Notes: generated from the letters alone by a model not told the origin. 64,000 nt of DNA from Portunus trituberculatus (GCF_017591435.1 NC_059290.1:3265225-3329224); one strand, 5' to 3'; counted from the stretch's first letter, positions 1 to 11,214 are shown. Numbers and translations: made by a program.

Positions 1-866
1 GGATAAGGGAGCTGGCGTTGGGTAGCCTGTACGTGACGGAGAAGCAGAGACGAGGGATTCAGGGAAGGGAAGCGGAAGGTTGAAGGTAGCCCGGCAGGGT
101 GGATGGGGTCCAAGGAAGACAAGCGGGAGGGGATAGGGGGAGTGTGTGGCGTGAGGATAACGAGCAATTAGCAGCCTCTTGTTCCATGTCCCTGTGCGAA
201 AGTATGGCAAGAAAACAAATCTCTCTCTCTCTCATGCACCTATGTCAAACAAATCGTATTTTTACCACTACTCTTATTCCATTATCATACCTCGCCTCTG
301 ATCCTATTTATTACTTATGGCGTTACCAGGCAACAATGAGCAGCTCACCACTGTTACACCCTGTCTCCCATTCGAGGGAATAATACTCGCTTCGGTGAGG
401 GGGACCTGGACACGCACGCACACGCACACCTTTCTTAACTTTATTTATCCTCTCTTATTTTCTATCAATTCTGACTCGATCCTTGTCTTTCTTTATTTTC
501 GTCTGTTTTTCTAATTTTTTAAAAATCTTTTCCATCTTTCCTTTCCTATTTCTATCATCTCGATTCTTATTTAGTGTATATATTTTCTATATTTCTATAC
601 CTTCTATATTCTCTTTACTCGCATCTATCTTTTTTCTATTCACATTTCTCACTAGTGTTCTGAATCTCATATTCCTTTGTAACATGAATAAGGTTGTGAA
701 TGTTCGCGTGTGGTGTGGATGAGCAAGTGAGCGAGCTGGCAATGGGAGCCGAGCGGGGGAGGCAGCACGGCATGTGTAGGCTACGTGAGGCTAGCCAAGA
801 TGTAAGATTGTCCTGTACTTATGCTATGGAATGGTTTTTTTACTGTAAAATGTGATTATATACTGA

Positions 867-872
867 AATAAA
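867..872 (+). promoter_or_regulatory. Possible poly(A) signal AATAAA
   Basis: A canonical AATAAA hexamer lies about 100 bases after a moderately GC-rich stretch (720-800). It could mark the 3' end of a transcript entering from the left. The hexamer alone is weak evidence in AT-rich DNA. Confidence 0.25.
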
Positions 873-1930
873 GATACACATGGTATAAGTGTTTACTTAC
901 ATGTGAGCAGTTGATGATGATTATGAGATTCTGTGCTGCAACGAACATAGCATTTTCTGTCTTGACCGGTATTTTGAGAAGTGACTGGTTCTTGCACTTG
1001 AATACCGCTTACACAGAGAAGGGTCAGGGAAAATTTGATAGAAATCTCTGTATGTTTTAATTATTGATTCAGTGTCTTAGTCGATAACTTATTTCAAGTT
1101 TTGATTTGTTGTTAAGTTTCAGAATGCTTTCAACTTCTGTACTTTGTAATGCTGTACTCTCAGCATGAAGGTTGATAGTTGTTCATAAAGCTACTTTTAT
1201 TTCTTTAAAATTCAATGCTCTTTTTTATTTTTTTTTTTCATCAACAAAATTGATCATTGTATCAGTGTTTTGTTTAGCATCAGGAAGAAAACGTAGTCTG
1301 AAACAAGACTGCTGCTGAGTTCATTAGCTTTATTTAAAATGTATTCATGGTTAATTTTTATGAAAACTGGATCCACTGATTAATTTTTTAGAATTTGACA
1401 GCATGCATTTTGTACAGTTTTACATGAAAAAAAGTTTTTGTGGCTTTTAGTTTTGACAGTTTGCTTGCAAATAATAGACTTTATCCAACTGCACCAATTT
1501 GATTCAAGAATGGAAAAATAAATGGTATACTTTTACATTCTAACTACGTGTCTACAAAGTAATACCTCTTATATTGAAATGTGGACTGTCTATGAAGCCA
1601 TATTGAATTTCAGTTGAATTTCAGTGTGTATTTATTTTCAGACTTGTAAATGCTATAGTTTCAATAGATTGAGAGGAATGTCACTAAGATCAATGAATAG
1701 GTACTGGACACAATGTGAGTCAGGTGAGAAAGGATAGACACATCAGACTCTCATTTCTCTCTTTCTCTCTCTCTTTTTTTTCTCTCTCACCACTCTCATT
1801 TGATTTTTCTGTCACCACACACCACACACAACATTTTTTTTTTCCCTTCACCACACATACACTGTTTTCACTTATCACCACACCTGTAACATACTTTGTG
1901 TTATGTGTTTGTCACACACCACTTTCCACA

Positions 1931-1939
1931 ACACACACA

Positions 1940-1984
<45 letters not shown>

Positions 1985-2003
1985 ACTGTATTTGTTACAC
2001 ACT

Positions 2004-2030
<27 letters not shown>
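1931..2030. repeat. (CA)n then (TA)n microsatellites
   Basis: An interrupted (CA)n run at 1931-1982 is followed by a (TA)n run at about 2004-2030. Confidence 0.9.
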
Positions 2031-2034
<4 letters not shown>

Positions 2035-2196
2035 TTTTTTCATTATTTTGTGTATGTGTGTGTGTGTATGTTGGAATGTTGATATTTTGTGCACTCTCTC
2101 ACTGTTTATAATGTTTGTTTTTATGATCGTGTTATTTTTGTTGTTTTTTATTTTATTGTGTGTATTTTTAATTAGATTTATATATTATGTGTTGTG

Positions 2197-2530
2197 AATG
2201 TTGAGTTTTGGTAATGTCGACATTTTGAAGTTCCTCCTCACGGCTGCTTGTATATTCAAATAGATTAAAACCATAAAACATTAGTATTCCACACAATTCC
2301 CAGATAACTTTCAAATACTGAGAATTTAATACAAGCAAGGACTTAGTATTGGAATTTATTGTGTTGTGAATGAGTTTAGTAATGTCGACATTTTGAAGCT
2401 CCTCCCACGGCTACTTGTATCTTCAAATAAACTAAAACCATAATAACACTGAATATTCCACACATAATTCGTGATAATTTTCAAACACTGAGAATTTAAC
2501 ACATACAAGGACATAGTATTGGAATTTATA
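2197..2530. repeat. Doubled ~165-bp leader repeat (copy A)
   Basis: Two diverged direct copies (about 2197-2365 and 2366-2530) share the run TAATGTCGACATTTTGAAG and the ending TAGTATTGGAATTTAT. The pair recurs at the head of every unit. In B-D the first copy is cut at its left end by the 3' end of a LINE fragment. Confidence 0.8.
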
Positions 2531-2639
2531 GCGGGCAAGGAGAAGAGAGTGAATTCCTTTAGAGCCACACTGATGATGGCGTCGGTACCTCCTGCCAAGA
2601 CACACGGTTGACCTAACTGGAGTGCCGTTATATTTTCAG

Positions 2640-2808
2640 CCTGTATAGAGGTGACAGTGCCGTGACAGAGGTGGTGGAGGTTATTAATGCACCAAGGAAC
2701 AGGTGTGTAAGGTGTGGCAGTGGTGTTGATAAGGGATTAGTGTGTAAGGAGGGAAAGAAGTGTGGTGGGCCGAGTGCACGTCTGCTCCTTGTCAACAAAC
2801 GGTGGTGA
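2640..2808 (+). pseudogene. Cys-rich conserved ORF fragment, copy A
   Basis: After an acceptor-like TATTTTCAG the frame is open from 2641 to a TGA at 2806-2808. It encodes about 55 residues beginning LYRGDSAVTEVVEVINAP, followed by four cysteines spaced C-x2-C-x9-C-x5-C. The same peptide recurs in copies B, C and D with few changes. I do not recognise the family; the spacing could bind a metal but is not a named zinc finger I can assign. No ATG precedes it in this copy, so it would have to be an internal exon. Expression is unproven and it may be relic sequence. Confidence 0.3.
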
Positions 2809-4190
2809 TGGCCGTGTGGTGTTTGGTGTTGCTTATACACCCCATAAACACACTGAAACACCCACAACATGCCCATATACACCCAAACACACAAAGTGAA
2901 GTGATGACATTCCCGACAGCACCAGCGGCGAGACAAGAGAGCAATGCAACTCTTCACCACGACTCTCCACAACGCCTCACCATCATTTATTTCAGGTATT
3001 TCTAAGGCCACTCTCTTATTTGTAGGTTTTCTTTGCATATGAGAGTGAAAACAGTGCCCAAATGTTGAAAAGGTGATGGGTATAACGAGCAGTTGTCAGT
3101 ATTACCAGCTATTATTTGCTTCTTTGACTCACCGTAAGCCAAACATGTGTCAGAATGGAACACTACTACTGTACCATTGCATGTTTCCTGGTCAAGTTTT
3201 CCCGATGGGGCTTAATTTTGTTGTGGTGAGATAATAAATGCAACAAGGATTATGGAGCCCGCGCTGCAGTGTTCCCGGATGTTACCTCCCCCCGGCCCCC
3301 GCCCGTCCCCGACCACCACCCTGTCCCCCGTGGCAACCTGCGGGTTCCAATACTTTTTGATATATTCTCTAAAAATAATAATACGCTTCCATGATGTGTT
3401 TTTATGGTTTCTCTAAATATTTCGTTGTGTTTGAAGTGTGTTCCGCGCCTGTGTTCGGTAAATATGTGGCGTTTAGTGGTGTTTTATAGCTTAGATATGA
3501 GCTGCCAAAACCCTCAAAATTTCCCAGCTCCCATTTTCAACTTTTTTATTTTGAGCTGTAACTGGGCCTTTATTTGATCAAAGAATCGTCTGTACTTTTT
3601 TAAGCGTGAAATCAACCCATTGAACGAAATATGTGGACTTTGAAGTGGTGTTTTGTCTCGTTTAACGTTAGTTTTATTTTTCTCGATTTTATTTATTTAC
3701 GTTTCTGTTTGACGGTCAAACTCGTTGTAGAATGCCTTAAAAGAAAGCTCAGACTCTGTAGAATGTGTTAGAATACTCGCCAAGTGAAAATAGGTGGACT
3801 TTACAAGAATTTTAATGAGTTTAGAGTTTAATGGTTTTGTTTTACATAAATGCTCTTTCACTCGTTCACTTCTGGTTCTAGGTCAGTGTTGGATGCCTGA
3901 GAAGAGAGTTTATATTGTCTAATATTTTTCGAAAGAAATATAAAGTCGAAATGGCTGGACGTTTTGGCAGCGTTATAAGTGGAAATGTTTATATACATTT
4001 TATATACTTAATTTAGACAGTTTTTTAAAACTAGTTAAGCAGGAGATGTTTTGATGTTTTGGATATTAATTAAATTATCTATCAAGTCATAAAAAAGTAA
4101 GCATTCGGCCTTGGCTTCGTTTTTTCTTGAAGTCATTTTTAAAATTATTTACGTAATTCAGACGAGTCACCACTGTTCCCGCGCTCTTGA
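2809..4190. other. Non-coding block upstream of CRE (copy A)
   Basis: No usable ORF. A C-rich patch lies at about 3262-3350. The stretch from about 3360 is strikingly preserved in B (from ~9985), C (~17520) and D (~24955), which fits a 5' flank or promoter region copied with the unit rather than free-drifting filler. Confidence 0.45.
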
Positions 4191-4217
4191 TGACGTCACA
4201 GCCAAGGTGGTGACTCA
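4191..4217. promoter_or_regulatory. CRE palindrome TGACGTCA plus AP-1-like site (copy A)
   Basis: A perfect full-site CRE (TGACGTCA, 4191-4198) is followed by TGACTCA (4211-4217). It sits about 300 bases before the exon-like block that ends in a consensus donor. The CRE is intact in all four copies; B-D carry CCAAT just after it where A has the AP-1-like site. A promoter role is inferred from position and conservation. Confidence 0.45.
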
Positions 4218-4499
4218 TCATAGCGCCGGCGTCCCTCCTTCCTTACCGCCCAGTTCGTCTATATTTTGCTAATATCTAGTGATTTCTACGTGTTTTCCCG
4301 TGTTTCTTGGCTCAGGTGTGTAGATATTAGTAGCAGAAGGAAGAAGGAAGAGAAATAAAGGAGGGTGAGGAGGAAGGAAGGAAAAAGTGGAGGAGCAGGC
4401 AAGCCACAATAGGTACTCTCCCTCCACTTCCTCAATATTTTTGCCTAATATCTCGTGTTTTCTAAGTGTTTTGATGTGTTTCTAGGCTCAGGTGTGTAG

Positions 4500-4596
4500 A
4501 TGGGAGCAGTAGAAGAAAGAAAAAAAAAGAAGGAGGACGAAGAAGAAAGGAAAAATGGAAGTGGAAGAAGAGGAGGAGCCAAGCCACAATATTTAG
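4500..4596 (+). other. Exon-like purine-rich block with GTAAGT donor (copy A)
   Basis: An ATG at 4500 opens a Lys/Glu/Arg-rich frame running to a consensus donor (exon ends TTTAG, donor GTAAGT at 4597). The frame is open in all four copies. However, its phase does not match the second exon's open frame; only a frame without an ATG joins correctly. It may therefore be a 5'-untranslated exon. A diverged partner of this block ending CCACAATAG|GTACTC lies about 180 bases upstream, so the block is itself duplicated inside the unit. Confidence 0.35.
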
Positions 4597-4602
4597 GTAA
4601 GT

Positions 4603-5914
4603 CCCCTTTTTAATGTTACCGTTCTTTATAACGCATTTTGGTGTTTTTGGGTTATATCTGAAGTATTTTGAGTGTGTTTGGTAGTGTTGCAGGGTGTTTT
4701 GGGTGTATTTTGTGTGTTTTCAGTGTGTGTTAGATGTGTTTAGGTATATTTTACATATCTTGAGTGTGGTGTAGAGGGGTGTTTGAATATATGGGTGTGT
4801 TCTGAGTGCGGTTAGGGGAATTTTGAGGTGTTGCATGGTGTATTGAGTGTGTTTTAGTTTAGTTTTAAGGGTTTTAAGTGGTCTGTGCATGTGTGTGTGT
4901 GGAGTGTGGAGGTGGAGTGTTGAAGTGCTGGTGTGTGTGTGTGTGGTTGAAGTGGAGTGTGTGTGAAGTGTGGTGTGTGTGTGGATGATTTGGTGTGTGC
5001 TGGGTATTTTAAGAGGTGTGTGTTGTGGTGATGGTTTTGGTGTGCTGAGTGTTGAATGTGGTGTGTGTGTGTGTGTGGTGATGATTTGGTGGTGCTGGGT
5101 GTTTGAAGTGGTGTGTGTGTGTGGTGTGGTTGTGGTGTGTGCTGGATGTGTTTAATTGTGTGTGTGTGTGTGTGGAGGTGATTTTGGTGTGTGCTAAGTG
5201 TTTTTGTTTAGTTATGGGTTTATTTATTGATATTTTGAAGTGTTGTGTGTTTTGAGTGTGTTTTGAGTTAATGTCCTGGAGGTTGTTACTCTTGTATAAT
5301 TTCATGGTGATGGACGCAGCTGAGGTGTGGTGGTGATGGCTGGCAGTTTAGCCTTTCAACCCTCCATGTGATGAGTGAGTTTAGGGATGTTTTGGGGGTT
5401 TTGAGTGTGTGTTGGATGTGTTTATGTGTTGTTTGATGTTTGCCTCATTGATCAAACGATTAGATGTGTTATGACTGTGAATTTTTGAGGTGTATTGTGC
5501 TATTGTGTTTGAAGTATTTACCTTGTTGTATTGATATGATAGTTGTAATATTTACTTATGTGTTTGGGTTCAGATTTTGCTGTATGTGGCCCCAGATATT
5601 TTTCCTACACTTATCCAATTTTTCTCTTTAAATACTTCCATACACTCATTGCTGACACCACTTCTTCACCCAAACTCCATTACACTCAAACTCCAACACC
5701 ACTTGTTCACCCAACCTAGATTTGTCTCAACACATCTTTGCGGAAACTCTATTTTTTAACATCTCTCAGACATCTTCCCTTCCTCAGCTTTTTACTATGC
5801 GATCTTGTTGTTTGAATGTCATATTCTTCTCTCAGTCTAACCTAACCTTGTCATTTTATTTATTTATTGATTTATTTTTAACTAACCTAATCTAACCTAA
5901 CCAAACATTTGCAG
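4603..5914. other. GT-rich intron-like stretch (copy A)
   Basis: TGTGTTTGGT-type and (GT)n-rich sequence to about 5440, then pieces related to the interspersed element seen at 12545, 19972 and 31079 (from about 5597). It ends in CTAAC-rich sequence before an acceptor. Long reading frames here are low-complexity Val/Cys/Gly or Thr/His runs. Confidence 0.5.
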
Positions 5915-6071
5915 GTCCGCAGAAAACGACACGCCGATTTATTTGAAGTCAAGGACGGAGATTAAAACGGCCTTGATAAACACCACACCTGTTTTGTCTA
6001 CCGCCATCACCACCTTCTCCCAGATCAAGGACAAAGTGTATTACAGACTCACACATAAGGAAGAGGTGCAT
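5915..6071 (+). CDS. Open exon-like block between consensus splice sites (copy A)
   Basis: Bounded by TTTGCAG and GTGAGT. From 5916 it encodes 52 residues without a stop, including DTPIYLKSRTEIKTAL and FSQIKDKVYYRLTHKEEVH, and ends in phase 0. CTAAC-rich sequence just upstream suits a branch point. The composition is normal protein-like, unlike nearby low-complexity frames. I do not recognise the family. Copies B-D carry the same exon but have a 14-nt net loss after FSQIKD that introduces a stop. Copy A may therefore be the parental or still-functional copy. The neighbouring coding exons are not identified. Confidence 0.45.
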
Positions 6072-6430
6072 GTGAGTGTGTTTGGGTGTGTTTGGATGCG
6101 TTTGGGTGTGTTTTGGGTCTGTTTGGGTGTGTTTTGTGTCTTTGGGTGTGTTTTGAGGTGTTTGGTGTGTTTTGGGGTTCTTGGGTACATTTGGGGTGTG
6201 TTTTGAGGTGTTTTGGATGTGTTTTGAGTGTGTTTAGATGTGTTTGGGTATGTTTGGAAAAAAAAAAATCCTGTTTGGGTGTGTTTGGGTATATTCAGGT
6301 GTGTTTGGGTGTGTTTTGAGTGTGTTTCATGTGTTTTTGATGCATTTGAATGTGTTTTTGGATATTACAAGTGTTTGGGTGCAGTTTTGGGTGTGTTTGT
6401 TTGTGTGTTTCAGCGTGTGTTATGATGCTA
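6072..6430. repeat. TGTGTTTGGG-type minisatellite (copy A)
   Basis: Degenerate tandem repeats of about 10-12 bases rich in TTTGGGTGTG. They recur in B (about 13050-13380), C (about 20475-20830) and D (about 31590-31915). Plus-strand GGG runs are regularly spaced. Confidence 0.8.
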
Positions 6431-6458
6431 ATGTATTTTAAGCTAACCTACCACCCAA

Positions 6459-6460
<2 letters not shown>

Positions 6461-6506
<46 letters not shown>
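6461..6506. repeat. (CT)n microsatellite, copy A
   Basis: An uninterrupted (CT)n tract of about 45 bases. The same tract is longer in B, C and D. Confidence 0.95.
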
Positions 6507-6510
<4 letters not shown>

Positions 6511-7784
6511 ACTTTTTCAACCTAACAATTAGTCGTATGTTGTATCTATGGTGGTGTTTGCTTGATTTAGGTTGAACCAATACTAAAGTGTGCTTATTGT
6601 GTTGTACAGTTTTGTGCATGAGAAGTGAATGTTATTACCTTTAGGTTTTCCTATTACACTTGTGTGTAGTTTGTTTGTACATTGTTTTTGCTTTGCCTCA
6701 CTGATTATATTCATATCCTTGACCAAATATACTTTATTGCCAGTCTAACTGGTTTTCATGAATGGAAAGACAATGGTATGATTTTTTTCTGAATTGAAAC
6801 ATGTTTGTTTGCATTGATGTAGGATACCTAGCTATGTGTTAAAATGCTTAATGTATATTTGACTTGCTTGTGTGACGTCTCTGCTTTCCATACTCTTTAG
6901 TGATATTTTGTAGCTAGCTAGGGCTTACAAACACGTGGCTCTTCCCACAAAACCACCCCACCTGCTTCTAGGTGCTTAAACATGCATCTTTTGTTTTGTA
7001 ACTTTGAATGGTGATATGCTTATTGTGTTAGTTTCAACGCTGATATATAATGTTAATAATATCTGAGGTCTGTGGTAATGGTGTATGCTCTGTTGTGGCA
7101 TCTTGCATAGTACTTGATGTGATCAACTATGTAGCTTTTGTCTGCATGTACACTAATTTACTTTTCTCTGTATATACCTTACTTCTTTGCTTGTTACATT
7201 TATTGTGTATGCTTCAAAAACTGAAATTCACTCAACATGCTGTGTTCCATTATAATCATTAGTGACTCAAGTATTTTTTGTTCTGTGAAACTAAGCCCTC
7301 CTACACGTCATTCCTACCCATTATCCTGATAATTACTCAAATGTCAATTTTCACTGCTTAACTTTTCACTTTTTTTTTTTTTTTTTTTTCAAAGTAATCC
7401 CTTTGGAAGAGAATTAAGGGTTAAGACACAAATCAAACTAAGTTGTTATTATTTTGTGAGACCCCTTTGTTTGTTTGTGTGTTGTCTTAGGTTAACACCT
7501 TTATCATGTAAGACACAGTTTGCCTTACAGTTTGGATCATCATTAGGATTGAGTAACTAGAGTACCCTGACTTATAGTTTTGTCTTCAAGATTTTTAGAA
7601 CAATGATAGCAACAATTATGATGAGAGACAGCATTGAAGTATTGTTTAAATACCATATTTAGATACTAAATATGAAATAAAAACACAAATAAACCATTGT
7701 TTTTTTTCTGCTACCTTTATTATAAGTGTTGACTCAACACACACTACAAAAGGTACTTCACATACTGTGTATGTACCTTTGGGC
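6507..7784. other. Unit interior with no gene (copy A)
   Basis: Single-copy-looking AT-rich sequence, closely matched at about 13968-15282 (B) and 21393-22707 (C). It includes a poly-T run near 7370-7390. No convincing ORF. In B and C an extra ~450-bp block precedes it. Confidence 0.5.
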
Positions 7785-7995
7785 ATGTGTATTTTGGACT
7801 AAAGACTCCATTCTGATTTTCCAAGCTCAAAGACTTCTTCAGAGGAGACTGGACCTTGAAACCAAACCTGTGCTGTTCTCTTGTACAAATAGTCCCTGAT
7901 CCATCCTAATAATCTACCTTTTACACCTTTGAGAATGAGTTCCTCCATAATAACATCTTTTTGGTCCTGTCGAAGGCACCCTTGAGATCAACAAA
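7785..7995 (-). mobile_element. Antisense fragment of an RNase H-bearing LINE (copy A)
   Basis: Read on the minus strand this matches the reverse-transcriptase core of the LINE at 32505-35690, covering the residues around VDFKGAFDRANKD through FQGAVSSEEVFELG and a little beyond. It is diverged and has no open frame of useful length. The same fragment sits at the same place in copies B and C, so it predates the segmental duplication. Confidence 0.75.
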
Positions 7996-8049
7996 CCTCT
8001 AAGGCTAGTATTAACGCCATGGCCACTAGGTATACGATAAGGAAGATTA

Positions 8050-8878
8050 GAAATGAAATTTTCAAAGCAATGTTTAGAAGCAAGAAATAGCAAATAGGAT
8101 CCTGGGTTTATAAATAGAAATGTTAGTTATAAAAGTAAGGAAGTGGTGCGTAGCTTATATAATTCTTATGTTAGGCTGCAGTAAGAGTATTGCATACACC
8201 CATTATAGGCAGGATATCAACATGTTAGAAGCAGTTCAGAGAAGAGCAACAATGATGATACCAGCTCTAAAGCGCCTGGAGTAGAGAGATGTCACCACAC
8301 ACCATAACACATGTTTTCCTTTTACACAAGATGTATAAGAGGGATATGATAGAGTTATTTAAAATGTTCTCAGATACACACTACATAGATGTGAGATCTT
8401 CCTTTCCTTAGAGGAGGAAGTAGGACTAGAAATCATGGCATGAAGATTAGAAAGGAAGGCTGCAGATTAGATATAAGAAAATATTTCTTTAGTCATAGGG
8501 TGGTAGAGTTCTGGAATGCATTGCCAGAGAGGGTTGTAAATAGCACTAGTTTGACAATGTTTAAAAACAGAATAGATAAGCACTTAAATTTATTAGATTT
8601 ATAATTATGTATAGTGCTCCATGATAGTTTTTATAAGAAATTTACTATAGTTAAACAAGACATGATCCCCATGTATGGGGATCACAGATTACAGAGGAAT
8701 TCACTGCAGGACTTAGCCCTGTTAATGGGCCAAATATTTAAAATTAGTATATAATGTATTGTGTACTTGTAAGTGTATCTTTAAGTACTGATGACGAGGT
8801 CGCTGTGCGACTGATACAGGATAACCTAGATGGGTCCTGGTGGCCCTTTGTTATCCTATTATTTATGTTATGTTATGT
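8050..8878 (+). mobile_element. 5'-truncated CR1-like LINE 3' end, copy A
   Basis: Matches the last ~830 bases of the element at 26356-31036: the C-terminal part of the reverse-transcriptase ORF (diverged, broken), the 3' UTR, and the TTATG-repeat tail. Truncation begins at TGAAATTTTCAAAGC. The frame is disrupted by several small changes, including an altered segment near 8290-8320. Confidence 0.85.
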
Positions 8879-9157
8879 AATGTGTGGTAATGTCCTCCCC
8901 ACGGCTACTTGTATCCTTAAATAAACTAAAACCATAAAAACATTGAGTATTCACACATTTACCAGATAACTTTCAAATACTGAGAATCTATATTGTGTTG
9001 TTAATGTTGAGTTTGGTAATGTCGACATTTTGAAGCTCCTCCCCACGGCTACTTGTATCTTCAAATAAATTAAAACCATAATAACACTGAATATTCCACA
9101 CATAATTCCGTGATAATTTTCAAACACTGAGAATTTAACACATACAAGGACATAGTA

Positions 9158-9535
9158 TTGGAATTTATAGCGGGCATGGAGAAGAGAGTGAATTCCTTTA
9201 GAGCCACAGCTGATGGCGTCGGTACCTCCCGCCAAGACACACGGTTGACCTCACTGGAGTGCCGTTATATTTCCAGCCTGTATAGAGGTGACAGTGCCGT
9301 GACAGAGGTGGTGGAGGTTATTAATGCACCAAGGAACAGGTGTGTAAGGTGTGGCAGTGGTGTTGATAAGGGATTAGTGTGTAAGGAAGGAAAGAAGTGT
9401 GGTGGGTCGAGTGCACGTCTGCTCATGTCAACAAATAGTGGTGATGGCCGTGTGGTGTTGCTTATACATCCCATGAACACCCCGCAACACATCCACAACA
9501 TGCCCATATACACCCACACACACAAAGTGAAGTGA
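9158..9535 (+). pseudogene. Cys-rich conserved ORF fragment, copy B
   Basis: The longest form of the ORF described for 2640-2808. An internal ATG at 9176 is unique to this copy. The C-x2-C-x9-C-x5-C core is unchanged. The C-terminal third runs into sequence that differs in length between copies, so the end is unlikely to be ancestral. Confidence 0.3.
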
Positions 9536-10815
9536 TGACATTCCTGACAGCACCAGCGGCGAGACAAGAGAGCAATAACTCTTCACCACGACTCTCCACA
9601 ACGCCTCACCATCATTTATTTCAGGTATTTCTAAGGCCACTCTCTTATTTGTAGGTTTTCTTTGCATCTGAGAGTGAAAACAGTGCCCAAATGTTGAAAA
9701 GGTGATGGGTCTATACGAGCAGTTGTCAGTATTACCAGCTATTATTTGCTTCTTTGACTCACCGTAAGCCAAACATGTGTCAGAATGGAACCACTACGCT
9801 ACCATTGCATGTTTCCTGGCCAAGTTTGCCCGATAAGGCTTAATTTGGTTGTGGTGAGATAATAAATGCAACATAAGGATTATGGAGCCCGCGCTGCAGT
9901 GTTCCCGGATGTTACCTCCCGCCCGGCCCCCCCCCCCCCCCCCCAACCACCACCCTGTCCCCCGTGGCAACCTGCGGGTTCCAATACTTTTTTTTATATA
10001 TTCTCTAAAAATAATATTACGCTTCCATGATGTGTTTTTATGGTTTCTCTAAATATTTCGTTGTGTTTGAAGTGTGTTCCGCGCCTGTGTTCGGTAAATA
10101 TGTGGCGTTTAGTGGTGTTTTATAGCTTAAATATGAGCTGCCAAAACCGTCCAAATTTTCCAACTCCCGATTTCAATTTTTTATTTTGAGGTGTACTGGG
10201 CCTTTATTTGATCAAAGACTCGTCTGTACTTTTTTAAGCGTGAAATCAATCCATTGAGTGAAATATGTGGACTTTGAAGTGGTGTTTTGTCCCGTTTAAC
10301 GTAATTTTTATTTTTTCGATTTTATTTGTTTACGTTTCTGTTTGACGGTCAAACTCGTTGTAGAATGCCTTAAAAGAAAGCTCAGACTCTGTAGAATGTG
10401 TTAGAATACTCGCCAAGTGAAAATAGGTGGACTTTACAAGAGGTTTTAATGAGTTTAGAGTTTAATGGTTTTGTTTTACATAAATGCTCTTTCACTGGTT
10501 CACTTCTGGTTCTAGGTCAGTGTTGGATGCCTGAGAAGAGAGTTTATATTGTCTAATATTTTTCGAAATAAATATAAAGTCGAAATGGCTGGACGTTTTG
10601 GCAGCGTTATAAGTGGAAATGTTTATATACATTTTATATACTTAATTTAGACAGTTTTTAAAACTAGTTAAGCAGGAGATGTTTTGATGTTTTGGATATT
10701 AATTAAAGTATCTATCAAGTCATAAAAAAGTAAGCATTCGGCCTTGGCTTCGTTTTTTCTTGAAGTCATTTTTAAAATTATTTACGTAATTCAGCCACTG
10801 TTCCTGCGCTCTTGA

Positions 10816-10831
10816 TGACGTCACAGCCAAT
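10816..10831. promoter_or_regulatory. CRE palindrome and CCAAT (copy B)
   Basis: TGACGTCA at 10816-10823 followed by CCAAT at about 10827-10831. The motif pair is shared with C and D. Confidence 0.45.
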
Positions 10832-11120
10832 CATCATAGCCCAGGCCGGTGTCCCTCCCTCCCTACCGCCCAGTTCGTCGATATTTTGCCTAATATCTAG
10901 TGATTTCTACGTGTTTTCCCGTGTTTCTTGGCTCAGGTGTGTAGATATTAGTAGCAGAAGGAAGAAGGAAAGATAAATAAAGGAGGGTGAGGAGGAAGGG
11001 AGGAATAAGTGGAGGAGAAGGCAAGCCACAATAGGTACTCTCCCTCCACTTCCTCAATATTTTGCCTAATATCTCGTGTTTTCTAAGTGTTTTTATGTGT
11101 TTCTAGGCTCAGGCGTGTAG

Positions 11121-11214
11121 ATGGAAGCAGTAGAAGAAAGAAAAAAGGAGGAGAACGAAGAAGAAAGGAAAAATGGAAGTGGAAGAAGAGGAGGAGCCAA
11201 GCCACAATATTTAG
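11121..11214 (+). other. Exon-like purine-rich block with GTAAGT donor (copy B)
   Basis: Equivalent of 4500-4596. It opens ATG-GAA-GCA-GTA, is open to the donor at 11215, and is 94 bases long. Same phase mismatch with the following exon. Confidence 0.35.

Larger units (their letters stand above)
1..2196. other. Left-edge segment without a recognised gene
   Basis: No frame gives a protein I recognise. A short open stretch on the plus strand at the very start runs to a stop near 83 and could be the tail of an exon beginning outside the window, but nothing supports that beyond its openness. The rest is AT-rich with pyrimidine-rich and dinucleotide patches. The 160-residue reading frame near 1715-2197 is mostly translated (CT)n and (CA)n and is not credible as a gene. 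Confidence 0.5.
2197..8880 (+). repeat. Tandem segmental duplication, copy A
   Basis: This is the first of four head-to-tail copies. Shared landmarks, in order: a doubled ~165-bp leader, a Cys-rich ORF, a CRE-containing promoter-like block, a purine-rich exon-like block with donor, a GT-rich stretch, an acceptor and exon, a (CT)n tract, LINE debris. The leader landmark recurs at about 2532, 9173, 16686 and 24115. Copy A is the most diverged by eye. It lacks the tRNA-headed SINE and the 46-bp minisatellite, but alone keeps the second exon open. Confidence 0.9.

Noticed and set aside
1715..2197. 160-residue Ser/Phe/Thr/His-rich ORF
   Set aside because: Composed of (CT)n, (CA)n, (TA)n and T-rich sequence; no motif or codon signal.
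2628..3038. Minus-strand ORFs across the Cys-rich block (about 100-140 residues, all four copies)
   Set aside because: They run antisense to the better-supported plus-strand frame and contain low-complexity His/Leu/Pro stretches.
4500..4596. Confident start exon of a protein-coding gene
   Set aside because: The ATG frame does not join the open frame of the next exon; kept only as an exon-like block.
5915..6071. Assignment of the 52-residue exon to the TPD52-like family
   Set aside because: Only a vague resemblance in layout; no diagnostic residues.
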